From contig JACVRP010000036.1 in NCBI GenBank assembly GCA_014534385.1, forward strand, positions 1-15,356: a DNA stretch of 15,356 nucleotides, read 5' to 3'. Below the pieces are notes generated by a model, which worked only from the letters and a program-made list of their open reading frames with translations, ran no database searches and was not told the origin of the DNA. Positions 1-6,885 of the stretch are shown here, in pieces (within the stretch, counting starts at the first letter, position 1; each line of letters opens with the position of its first letter). Source of the DNA: Cyanobacteria bacterium Co-bin13. Its GTDB lineage: Bacteria; Cyanobacteriota; Cyanobacteriia; Phormidesmidales; Phormidesmidaceae. The translations under genes and the position numbers were made by a program.

Positions 1-2
1 AA

Positions 3-563
3 GAGGGCATGATCGAGCCCTTTGAGCCCAAGCTGGTGCGCCATATCGACCTGGAGAGCCTGGGGGTAAAGCGCCCGGTCATTAGCTACGGCCTCTCTTC
101 CTACGGCTACGACATTCGCCTGTCGCCTTCGGAGTTTCGCATTTTCCGCCACGTCCCCGGCACCGTGGTTGACCCCAAAAACTTCAACCCCGAAAACCTG
201 GAGCCGACCGCCCTTCGCACCGACGAAAACGGCAGCTACTTTATTCTCCCAGCCCATTCCTACGGTCTTGGAGTTGCCCTAGAGAAGATCTCGGTGCCCG
301 ACAATATCAGCGTCATCTGCATTGGCAAGTCCACCTACGCTCGCTGCGGCATCATCGCCAACCTTACCCCCGCAGAGGCTGGCTGGCGCGGTCACCTCAC
401 GCTGGAATTCTCCAACTCCTCTAGCGCCGACTGCCGCATGTACGCCAACGAAGGCGTCGTGCAGCTCATTTTCTTCGAGGGCGAGCAGTGCCAGGTTAGC
501 TACGAGACCCGTCGCGGCAAGTACCAGGATCAGCCTGAACAGGTTACTTTAGCGCGGGTATAA
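3..563 (+). CDS. dcd: dCTP deaminase, 5'-truncated by the window edge
   Basis: The enzyme deaminates dCTP to dUTP, the first step from cytidine nucleotides to dTMP, in the cytoplasm as a homotrimer. The frame is open to the left edge. The first ATG, at 9, is preceded in frame by Glu-Gly, and the family normally has about 15 residues before the 'MIEPFEP' segment, so this ATG is probably internal and the start lies outside the window. Counting from that Met, the motifs are SYGLSSYGYDIRLS (26-39), GKSTYARCG (106-114, holding the Ser and Arg of the active site) and GWRGHLTLEFSN (125-136) with the probable catalytic Glu133. The tail GKYQDQPEQVTLAR is typical of the family. The gene ends with TAA and is followed by two hairpins, the second terminator-like. 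The identification is secure; no upstream neighbour can be seen. Confidence 0.93.
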   Translation, partial: EGMIEPFEPKLVRHIDLESLGVKRPVISYGLSSYGYDIRLSPSEFRIFRHVPGTVVDPKNFNPENLEPTALRTDENGSYFILPAHSYGLGVALEKISVPDNISVICIGKSTYARCGIIANLTPAEAGWRGHLTLEFSNSSSADCRMYANEGVVQLIFFEGEQCQVSYETRRGKYQDQPEQVTLARV

Positions 564-587
564 GGCCCAAGCGTAATCCAGGCGTAG

Positions 588-612
588 GATGGGCAAAGTC
601 AGCGTGCCCATC
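588..612. repeat. Short palindromic element, 8-bp arms
   Basis: GATGGGCA (588-595) and TGCCCATC (605-612) form a perfect inverted repeat with a 9-base loop, 24 bases after the dcd stop. GTAGG-TGGGCA...TGCCCA motifs of this kind are scattered in cyanobacterial intergenic regions. There is no T-run after it, so it is more likely a dispersed palindrome than a terminator. Confidence 0.5.
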
Positions 613-626
613 AAAAGAATTACCAG

Positions 627-658
627 AAATGGGCAAAGGACATACCCTTTGCCCATTT
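627..658 (+). terminator. 13-bp perfect hairpin, candidate dcd terminator
   Basis: The arms at 627-639 (AAATGGGCAAAGG) and 646-658 (CCTTTGCCCATTT) pair perfectly around a 6-base loop, ACATAC. The descending arm ends in TTTT, then C. The short T-run makes it a weak intrinsic terminator. Its core (TGGGCAAAG) repeats the core of the palindrome at 588-612, so both could instead belong to one small repeat element. Confidence 0.5.
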
Positions 659-660
659 TC

Positions 661-774
661 CTATTGCTGGCTAAGCGCCCCGTGCTAGCTGACCTGTTCA
701 ATCCGGAGGGGTCGGAGATTTACCTCAAACCTATCAGTGATTATGTTGCCATCATCTTGTTAGCTGAAGCCTAA
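661..774 (+). pseudogene. Fragment of a CASTOR/POLLUX-like ion-channel (TrkA-type NAD-binding) gene
   Basis: A short open stretch encodes 'VLADLFNPEGSEIYLKP' followed by ISDYV. This strongly recalls the D-L-F/L-x-x-E-G-x-E-I/L-Y-L-K-P segment in the C-terminal half of bacterial CASTOR/POLLUX-related channels, proteins of several hundred residues. Here only about 35 recognisable residues remain before the TAA at 772-774. I found no continuation in other frames up to 1022 and no channel-like sequence upstream. The ATG at 589 would make a 61-residue product, but the codons before about 661 overlap the two hairpins and look non-coding. I infer a relic left by deletion. The family call is from memory of the motif and could be wrong. 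The rest of the gap, 775-1022, holds one HIP1 octamer (820-827) and nothing else I recognise. Confidence 0.42.
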
Positions 775-1022
775 GCGGTTGCCGGTGCTTCTGCTTGAAT
801 AGAGGTTGCCTGGGGGGTTGCGATCGCACCTACATTTTTGTAAATACGGTTGAACTAGCCTACCTTTTCTGTTAGTGTCTCACGCAAGCTAAGAAATCGA
901 GCGTCCACCGCTTTAATGTCGAAGCATAAGCTCCAAATCTCGCTTCAAAATTGAGAAACTGCTTGAAGATTTACAAAAGTCTTGCTCCCCTAATCAACCT
1001 GAATTCTCCCTAGAAGAATCTC

Positions 1023-1334
1023 ATGCGTCGCCTCATCCTATCCCTGTCTGCCCTGGTTCTATTAACTGCTGGCAAACCCGCTTCAACCCTAGAGCCAGAG
1101 CTGCCGGCCTTAGAGGCTATGCTTCCAGAACTTACCCGTAGTTTGACTCCCAGCGCGGCGGAGCAAGCCTTTGGCCCTCCAGATCAGATCACGGGCAGTG
1201 GTTTGATTATCTATATCTATCATGTTGAGCAGGCGCATCAGGTTTATTTGGGCTTTCCCGGTTATGCCCCAATTACCTATGCAAAACTGCTGACGCCCAG
1301 CGGAGAGCTGATCGAGATGCCATTGCGCGATTAA
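1023..1334 (+). CDS. Small secreted protein of unknown function, 103 aa
   Basis: The N-terminus has two arginines, then a hydrophobic stretch (residues 4-16, LILSLSALVLLTA) and small residues around 17-22, which reads as a cleavable Sec signal peptide. There is no lipobox cysteine, so the mature protein of about 80 residues should be free in the periplasm. The mature part has the pattern 'FGPPDQITGSGLIIYIYHV' followed by hydrophobic strands ending in LLTPSGELIEMPL. This resembles the short alpha/beta repeat of SmpA/BamE-like and related periplasmic proteins (G-x-P-D...G-x-x-x-x-Y), but that is only a fold-level impression. GAAG lies 7 bases before the ATG as a weak ribosome site. It stands alone between two gene-free stretches. 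Confidence 0.65.
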   Translation: MRRLILSLSALVLLTAGKPASTLEPELPALEAMLPELTRSLTPSAAEQAFGPPDQITGSGLIIYIYHVEQAHQVYLGFPGYAPITYAKLLTPSGELIEMPLRD

Positions 1335-1369
1335 AGCAACCCTTTGGCCTCAGCTTTATAGCTATAGAT

Positions 1370-1415
1370 TTAACCCTTTAATAATGATTGATAGGCTACA
1401 TTTTCCTAGGGTTAA
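1370..1415. repeat. Inverted repeat, 8-bp arms, 30-base spacer
   Basis: TTAACCCT (1370-1377) pairs perfectly with AGGGTTAA (1408-1415). The spacing is too wide for a terminator. It could be a protein-binding site or the trace of an excised element, or chance. Confidence 0.3.
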
Positions 1416-1629
1416 TTCCTGGGGGAAGTGGCATAGATGCGATCGCAATCTTTACCGCTCAGCTTAACCGCTAATATGCCTGAGTTCTTCATGAATTCAA
1501 CACAATAAAAGAGTTTCCAGTCCTTCCGGATTCTTATCGTGAACTCTGTATTGAGGGGTATAGCTTCAATTAAAAACCTAAGACAGTGCTGCTCTGCTTA
1601 AGCTAAATTCTGAGCAGACTTGCTAATGA

Positions 1630-1654
1630 AATTGCCGCAAAGTTTGCGGCAATT
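1630..1654. repeat. 25-base palindrome (12-bp arms)
   Basis: AATTGCCGCAAA (1630-1641) is the exact reverse complement of TTTGCGGCAATT (1643-1654), with a single G between them. As RNA it would form a stem of about 10 bp with a 5-base loop. No T-run follows (GTTGTACG). It lies about 90 bases before the next start codon, so a regulatory hairpin or dimeric operator is as likely as a terminator for the gene at 1023. Confidence 0.45.
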
Positions 1655-1745
1655 GTTGTACGTAAATGGTGTGAGTAGGAACTGCTGTCATCTCTAATTA
1701 ATTTTAGAGCTAATTAAATTTAACTAAACAAGGTAAACAGTAATT

Positions 1746-2822
1746 ATGCTAGTCAGTTCTCAGCTATCTCAAGTTCCAACTGTTGAACGCTTAGTTGATA
1801 TTTGGGCTGATCGCTATCTCCCTAACCTCTCTATCTCGTCGTTGGGTAATGATCCCTCAATGCGGAGTGATTTGCGCGAAGCCTCTTCACCAGACGGCAG
1901 GGCTCAGACAGTTGGAAAATTAAATAAAAAATTGGTTGAGCAAAACTGCAAACTTGCAGCAGTTAGAACAAAAAACTTATACGAGCATCTTCCCTCAATC
2001 CTAGATTTTATGGAGGCTGTACGCTTATCGCAATTTGCTAGCCGTATTTATCTTAAGCTGCTTGAGGTTTATAAAAACTCACCTTCAACCGAAGTACCCT
2101 CAAAAGCAGAGCTTTTAGCAACCTTTGGAGATTCTTCTTTGGCGGCCTGGGGAATTCCTAAAATTGACAAGTTAGCTGATACTCTAGAGCCCCTGCTGTT
2201 GGAGTTCCAGGAGCAGCACATGATATCTAAGGACTGGCGAACCTTAGGCTTTATTACAACGCAGATAAACTTCAGCAACGCTTTGTTGCTAGAACAGTTA
2301 ACGCCTGCAGAGCAAGTTTTAATCAAGCCCTACTTCAATTTTGTTGAAGAGCAAGTTGCGTTGCCCTGGCAGCGAATTTGTGCAGCCGCCGCGAAACATG
2401 CTCCAGACTCTCCAACCTTTACTCTGGTTGAATTCATGCTGCCGCTGGTACCAAGAAACTCAATCGCAGTTTACAAACGATTGTGCAACGCCTTTCCAAG
2501 CCACTACAGCCGCAGAGGCAGACTGAGCGATCCGGAAATTAAGCATTCCTGCTTGCGAGACTTTAGCATGTTTCAAGCCTACCTATGGCTATCTATGCTT
2601 CAGGGAAGTTTGAGGGTTGTTGAACAGGAACTGGTTGCTCTGTGCATTATGGTGCTGGAGAGCGTAGGCGTTCCTTGGGAAATGACGGCACAGGCAAATG
2701 CGTTTTTAATCGACGAGGTTTTGAACTGCCTAAATGCCCAGCAAAAGGTTTTGGTGCAGCCCTATACCGATGGCATGATTAAGGCCTTCCATAACAAGCA
2801 GTCTTCCGTCCAATTGATATGA
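1746..2822 (+). CDS. Unrecognised cytoplasmic helical protein, 358 aa
   Basis: I do not recognise this family. The product has no signal peptide or membrane segment and looks mostly alpha-helical. Two segments resemble each other: residues about 171-200 (ending LTPAEQVLIKPYFNF) and about 314-343 (ending LNAQQKVLVQPYTDG). Both run T-x-Q-x-N...L-x3-L-x-A-x-x-x-VL-x-x-PY, which suggests two copies of a helical domain of about 140 residues. Cysteines are scattered with no metal-site spacing. The first third uses many AT-rich codons (runs of aaa, tta, aat near 1915-1980), unlike the GC-rich genes on either side, so recent acquisition or relaxed selection is possible. An AGG lies 12 bases before the ATG. 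It ends 37 bases from the convergent stop of the diguanylate cyclase gene. The length and sustained open frame support a real gene; the function is unknown. Confidence 0.75.
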   Translation: MLVSSQLSQVPTVERLVDIWADRYLPNLSISSLGNDPSMRSDLREASSPDGRAQTVGKLNKKLVEQNCKLAAVRTKNLYEHLPSILDFMEAVRLSQFASRIYLKLLEVYKNSPSTEVPSKAELLATFGDSSLAAWGIPKIDKLADTLEPLLLEFQEQHMISKDWRTLGFITTQINFSNALLLEQLTPAEQVLIKPYFNFVEEQVALPWQRICAAAAKHAPDSPTFTLVEFMLPLVPRNSIAVYKRLCNAFPSHYSRRGRLSDPEIKHSCLRDFSMFQAYLWLSMLQGSLRVVEQELVALCIMVLESVGVPWEMTAQANAFLIDEVLNCLNAQQKVLVQPYTDGMIKAFHNKQSSVQLI

Positions 2823-2859
2823 GGCTGCCTAGCCCTGAGGGTGGGGAGAGTCAAATCGC

Positions 2860-5800
2860 TTAGCTCAACTCAGCGTTGCTCTTGATGCAGTAGCGATTGC
2901 GGCCCTGAGTCTTAGCCTGGTAAAGGGCCTGATCGGCACAGTTAATTAAAGCTTGAGGGGTTGTGGGAACGGTGCTGGCCGGAGACTGGCCCCTGGTGAA
3001 CATTGCTACTCCAAAGCTCAACGTTACATAACCGCTGGCCTGAGATCCGGCATGGGGCAGCTGTAGGTTTTTTATGGCACGGCGAATTTGGTTAACAATG
3101 TGGACTGCGCCAGCACGACTGGTATTGGGCAAGACAATGGCAAATTCTTCGCCCCCATAGCGGGCTACCAGATCGTCCGGTCGCCCGACAGCGGCTTGAA
3201 TCGCTTGGGCCACTTGAGCCAGGCAGTCATCTCCTGCTAAATGACCGTAGGTGTCGTTGTAAGGTTTGAAATAGTCAATATCACACAAAATAAGAGTGAG
3301 CGTTGAAGCTGGCTGCAGCCGCTGGCATCTCTGCTCAAGATAGGCATCAAAGCGGCGGCGATTGGCTATTTGGGTCAGAGCGTCGGTGCTCGAGAGCTGA
3401 TCGAGTTCCCGGTTAGCCGCTTGCAGCCGCTGGTACAGCTCCGACTGCTGAATTGCGATCGCAACCTGAGTCGTCAGCTGTACCAACAGCTCAGTTTCCA
3501 GAGGTTGCCATTGGCGCGGCCCTTGGCAGTGGTGGGCAATTAGCAGCCCCCAGAGTTTGGAGTCTTGCCAAATTGGCACTACCAGCTTGGCCCGCACCTG
3601 AAACCGCTCTAACAGCTCCCGATGGCAAGGGGTCAATTCAGCGGTGTCTATATCCGCTGACATCCAGACCTGCTGAGTCGTGTACACCTGATTTTGTCCT
3701 TCAGCAAAGTAAGTGCCTGTAATCGACGCGTTGAGAATCGCCAGCCACCCCGTTGCCACTGACTCGGTCACGACCACTCCGCTCCAGTCGGGGTTGAAGC
3801 GGTAGATCACCACTCGGTCAGTCTTGAGGAAATGGCGCACCTCATTAACCGTTGTGCTCAGCACCTGATCGAGGTCGAGGGACTGGCGGATGCTCTGTGC
3901 GATCGCATGGCTCATCTGCTCCCGCTCCGCCTGCTGGCGCAGGATCAGCTCATTGCGCTTGAGGGCAGTGACATCGGCAAAAGAGGTTACCACGGCATAG
4001 GGCCTGGGCTGATCAACGTGAAACAGGGGTTGGGAGTTAACTGAGATCCAGGTGAGGCCGTCTGGCTTATGTACCCCCATGACGACTCTAAACTGGGGTT
4101 CCCCGGTGCGGAGGGTGATCATTGCCGGATGCTCTTCGCCCGGAAACGGGGTGCCATCCTCGCGAATGGCTCGCCAATGAGGATCAACTGAGGTTCGTCC
4201 TACCATTTGCTCAGCAGTCATGCCCAAAATCTCCTCTGCGCTGGCGTTACACGCCATAATCTGGCCATCTGCCTGCTGCAAAACGATGCCTTCGGTTAGC
4301 GCATTTACCACCGAGCGGTAGCGGGTTTCGTTGTCTTGTAGGGCAGCCAATAGGCGGTTCTTGGCTTCAAATTCTGAGGCTAGCCGCAAGGTGGCAGCCA
4401 AAAATCCAGCGGTCAGATGTAGGGTCTGAACGTCTTGAGCGGTAAAGACTGAGGTTTGAGAGGAGCAGACCTGTAAGACTCCGATGCGCTCCCCCTGGTG
4501 CAGTAAGGGCACGATTACCATTGAGCGCAGCCCCACCCGCTGGCAAAATGCCAGATCTACGCGAGAGTCTTTCTCCACATCATCACAGCTCAAAATTTCG
4601 CCCGTATCAAGGCAGACCCCAGACAAGCTGCCAGCCAGCTTCAGCCGCGACCCCACCAAAGCTATCCCGACGCCGCTGGCTGCCTGGTAAACCAGATCCT
4701 CCGCTTCAAGGGTTGCAATGGCAGCTCCATCGGCAGCAGTCAAGGCCTGGGCGCGGTTTACGATCAGCGTCATGACCTCGTTTAGATCCGCGTTGCGGGT
4801 GGCAATCTCCTGCTGAATGGCAATTAAGGCTGCCAGCCGCCGAGATTTGTCTTCCAATGCCGCTTCTGCCTGCTTTAGCTCTGTAATATCAATGGCGTTG
4901 CCCACAATGCCCTGGACCTGATCCAGGCTGTCTAAGAGGGGGCTCACTATCGTCTGATACCAGCGCGGTTCTCCGGCTGAGTTGATGATGTGTTGGATCT
5001 GCTGGTCGGGCTGGCAAGTGGCCATTACCCTTTGGTTGATGGCCAAAAACTGATTCAGCTGGTTAGCTTCAAAGTTGGGGTTAAAGTCGGGCTCGCGTTT
5101 GCCCAACATCGCCTCAACTGTAGAGTTGTGAATGGCAGCGCTGGCCTGGTTTACCACCAGCAGCCTACCCTCACGGTCTTTGACAAAGATGCAGCTAGGT
5201 ACCGTATCAATGATTTGGCGCAAAAAAGCCTGCTGAGCCGCCAGATCAGCCTCAACCTGCTTGCTATAGCTGACGTCTCTTAAAATCGCGGTGAAGAGGG
5301 GCTCGCCATTGATCTCTAGTTTTGAAATAGAGGCTTCTGCCGGAAACTCCGTTCCATCTTTACGACGGCCCTGCACCTGGCCCCGCTCGCCCATTTTCCT
5401 GGCTTGGCCAAGGGTGGTTGCAAACTGGTCAACGCAATGCTGGTGAAGGGCAGCAAAGCGCTTTGGCAGCAGCAGACTCAGGGGTGCTCCCAGAACTTCG
5501 GTAGCGCAATAGCCAAAAATCTTCTCGGCTCCCTGATTGAACAAGGTGATGCGCTGCCTAGCATCTACCGAGATGATGGCATCACTGGCAATTTCTAAAA
5601 TGCCAGAAAACCGGGCTTGGGAGGCGTGCAGCGCCTGCTCTAGGCGTTTGCGATCGCTAATGTCCTCAAAGATATACAGCCGCCAGAAGTCGCCACTGTT
5701 GCGATCGCGAAATTGGCTGGCAAAGCGGCGAATGGTGCGGCCATCAGTGAAGGCCAGTTCGTCCTCAATTGTGCCGCAGTGGCGTTCATCCTGCAGCGGT

Positions 5801-6693
5801 AGGCAGCCCCTGGTAAAGGCAGCCAAATCAGCAATCAGCGGCAGGCAGGCTGAGACGACGTCTTTAGCTTTGAGCGCGCCCTGGCGCATATCGGCTTCTA
5901 GCGCCTCCAGGTGCCAAATTTCACAAAAGTGATGGTTGAAGTACAAAATCTCGTCGGTGCAGTTGTCCACAACGAAAAATGCCAGCGGAAAGGCGTTTGC
6001 CGTTACCTGAAGCAGAGTTTCCTGGCGGGCGCATGCGCGGGCCTCGGGGCTCAGCGCTTCCTGATGCGGCAAAGGTTGGGCTGGGAGGGGCGACGGCGGG
6101 GTAGCGTGCGGCACCGCCTCGAAACGGGCAGCGACTCCGCCTAACTGCGCTGCGATGTGCTTTAGCGTCTCCACCGCTAGGGGCTGCCACTGGCGCGGCC
6201 CCCGGCAGTGATGGGCGATCAGCAGCCCCCATAGCTGGGGCATAAGCTCGCCAGCCCCATTGGCGGCGGGGCTGCCCCCAACCGGCCAAACCAGAATCGG
6301 CACGACCAGATTGGCCCGTACCTGCAAACGAGCTAGAAGCTCAAGGTGGCAAGCCGCCAGGTGACTGGTTGCCGTGTCTTCAATTTGAGTGGTGTGCCCC
6401 TGTTGGTAAACCCTGTGCCATTGCAGCTGCAGATGGGCATCGTAGAGTACCTGCCCTTGAATAGACTTAAAGGCCGGATCGACCGACTCCGACAAAACGG
6501 TTCCCTCGCCGTCCTGTAGAAATCGGTAGACGAGGGTGCGATCGCAGGCCAACAGATCCCTGGCCACATTCACCGCAGCCTCTAGAGCCGTACGGAGACT
6601 ACCAGAACGGTTTATTTGAACTGCTAGCTGTGTTAGCGGCTCTAATCCCCACCCCAGATTGCCCTCTGTTATCGACCCCTTTTCTTCAGACAT
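2860..6693 (-). CDS. Cyanobacteriochrome-like sensor diguanylate cyclase (GAF-PAS3-GAF-PAS-GAF-GGDEF)
   Basis: A 1277-residue soluble signalling protein that should make cyclic di-GMP from two GTP in response to light or another ligand. Domains, counting from the ATG at 6693: cyanobacteriochrome-type GAF about 30-190 with Cys115-His116; PAS about 225-350, 358-478 and 487-610; an ordinary GAF about 630-770; PAS about 788-912; a second cyanobacteriochrome-type GAF about 930-1085 with Cys1023-His1024; GGDEF about 1098-1272. The catalytic GGEEF is at 1180-1184, and the RxxD inhibitory site (Arg1171, Asp1174) sits exactly five residues before it, so the cyclase should be active and product-inhibited. 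Neither end GAF has a DXCF second cysteine. A TTG 45 bases upstream would add 15 residues, but the ATG preceded by a GGGG run is the better start. No EAL domain is present. The chromophore and colour are not predictable by eye. Confidence 0.9.
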   Translation of the reverse strand: MSEEKGSITEGNLGWGLEPLTQLAVQINRSGSLRTALEAAVNVARDLLACDRTLVYRFLQDGEGTVLSESVDPAFKSIQGQVLYDAHLQLQWHRVYQQGHTTQIEDTATSHLAACHLELLARLQVRANLVVPILVWPVGGSPAANGAGELMPQLWGLLIAHHCRGPRQWQPLAVETLKHIAAQLGGVAARFEAVPHATPPSPLPAQPLPHQEALSPEARACARQETLLQVTANAFPLAFFVVDNCTDEILYFNHHFCEIWHLEALEADMRQGALKAKDVVSACLPLIADLAAFTRGCLPLQDERHCGTIEDELAFTDGRTIRRFASQFRDRNSGDFWRLYIFEDISDRKRLEQALHASQARFSGILEIASDAIISVDARQRITLFNQGAEKIFGYCATEVLGAPLSLLLPKRFAALHQHCVDQFATTLGQARKMGERGQVQGRRKDGTEFPAEASISKLEINGEPLFTAILRDVSYSKQVEADLAAQQAFLRQIIDTVPSCIFVKDREGRLLVVNQASAAIHNSTVEAMLGKREPDFNPNFEANQLNQFLAINQRVMATCQPDQQIQHIINSAGEPRWYQTIVSPLLDSLDQVQGIVGNAIDITELKQAEAALEDKSRRLAALIAIQQEIATRNADLNEVMTLIVNRAQALTAADGAAIATLEAEDLVYQAASGVGIALVGSRLKLAGSLSGVCLDTGEILSCDDVEKDSRVDLAFCQRVGLRSMVIVPLLHQGERIGVLQVCSSQTSVFTAQDVQTLHLTAGFLAATLRLASEFEAKNRLLAALQDNETRYRSVVNALTEGIVLQQADGQIMACNASAEEILGMTAEQMVGRTSVDPHWRAIREDGTPFPGEEHPAMITLRTGEPQFRVVMGVHKPDGLTWISVNSQPLFHVDQPRPYAVVTSFADVTALKRNELILRQQAEREQMSHAIAQSIRQSLDLDQVLSTTVNEVRHFLKTDRVVIYRFNPDWSGVVVTESVATGWLAILNASITGTYFAEGQNQVYTTQQVWMSADIDTAELTPCHRELLERFQVRAKLVVPIWQDSKLWGLLIAHHCQGPRQWQPLETELLVQLTTQVAIAIQQSELYQRLQAANRELDQLSSTDALTQIANRRRFDAYLEQRCQRLQPASTLTLILCDIDYFKPYNDTYGHLAGDDCLAQVAQAIQAAVGRPDDLVARYGGEEFAIVLPNTSRAGAVHIVNQIRRAIKNLQLPHAGSQASGYVTLSFGVAMFTRGQSPASTVPTTPQALINCADQALYQAKTQGRNRYCIKSNAELS
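3504..3555 (-). repeat. Intragenic direct repeat, copy 2 (C-terminal bilin-type GAF)
   Basis: This 52-base stretch matches 6183-6234 at 44 of 52 positions in the same orientation. It encodes LWGLLIAHHC-x-GPRQWQPL just after the bilin-site cysteine, and marks the two end GAF domains as duplicates. Confidence 0.6.
6183..6234 (-). repeat. Intragenic direct repeat, copy 1 (N-terminal bilin-type GAF)
   Basis: Partner of the 3504-3555 stretch, with 8 mismatches in 52 bases. Most differences are transitions, many at third codon positions, as expected for a duplicated protein domain under selection. Confidence 0.6.
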
Positions 6694-6780
6694 AGCATTA
6701 CCCCGGTTCCGCCTGTAGTATTCACGGGGCAGGGGCAATAAACGACTGTTTCACGAAAATTACTTGCAACAAGGGCCAAA

Positions 6781-6800
6781 GCCAGGAAAAGTTCCCTGGC
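6781..6800 (-). terminator. Weak hairpin between the two minus-strand genes
   Basis: GCCAGG (6781-6786) pairs with CCTGGC (6795-6800) around an 8-base loop that could add A-T pairs. It lies 86 bases beyond the stop of the 6886-7542 gene and before the cyclase gene. There is no strong T-run on the minus strand, so it may be an attenuator or a leader hairpin of the cyclase mRNA instead. Confidence 0.3.
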
Positions 6801-6885
6801 ATTACAAAGATTTACAAAGCTCTGTGATTCCCTGCTCTAAGGATTGTTCCTTTTTACCAGCTATAGGTGCCAGCCTTATACAGGT

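Larger units (their letters stand above)
1335..1745. other. Gene-free AT-rich intergenic region
   Basis: No convincing coding frame is seen in these 411 bases. They hold an 8-bp inverted repeat with a long loop (1370-1415), a HIP1 octamer (1439-1446), a 25-base near-perfect palindrome (1630-1654), and CTCTAA/TTAGAG arms (1692-1697, 1704-1709) just upstream of the next gene, which could be an operator. The region should contain the promoter of the 1746 gene, but no clear -35/-10 pair stands out. Confidence 0.6.
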
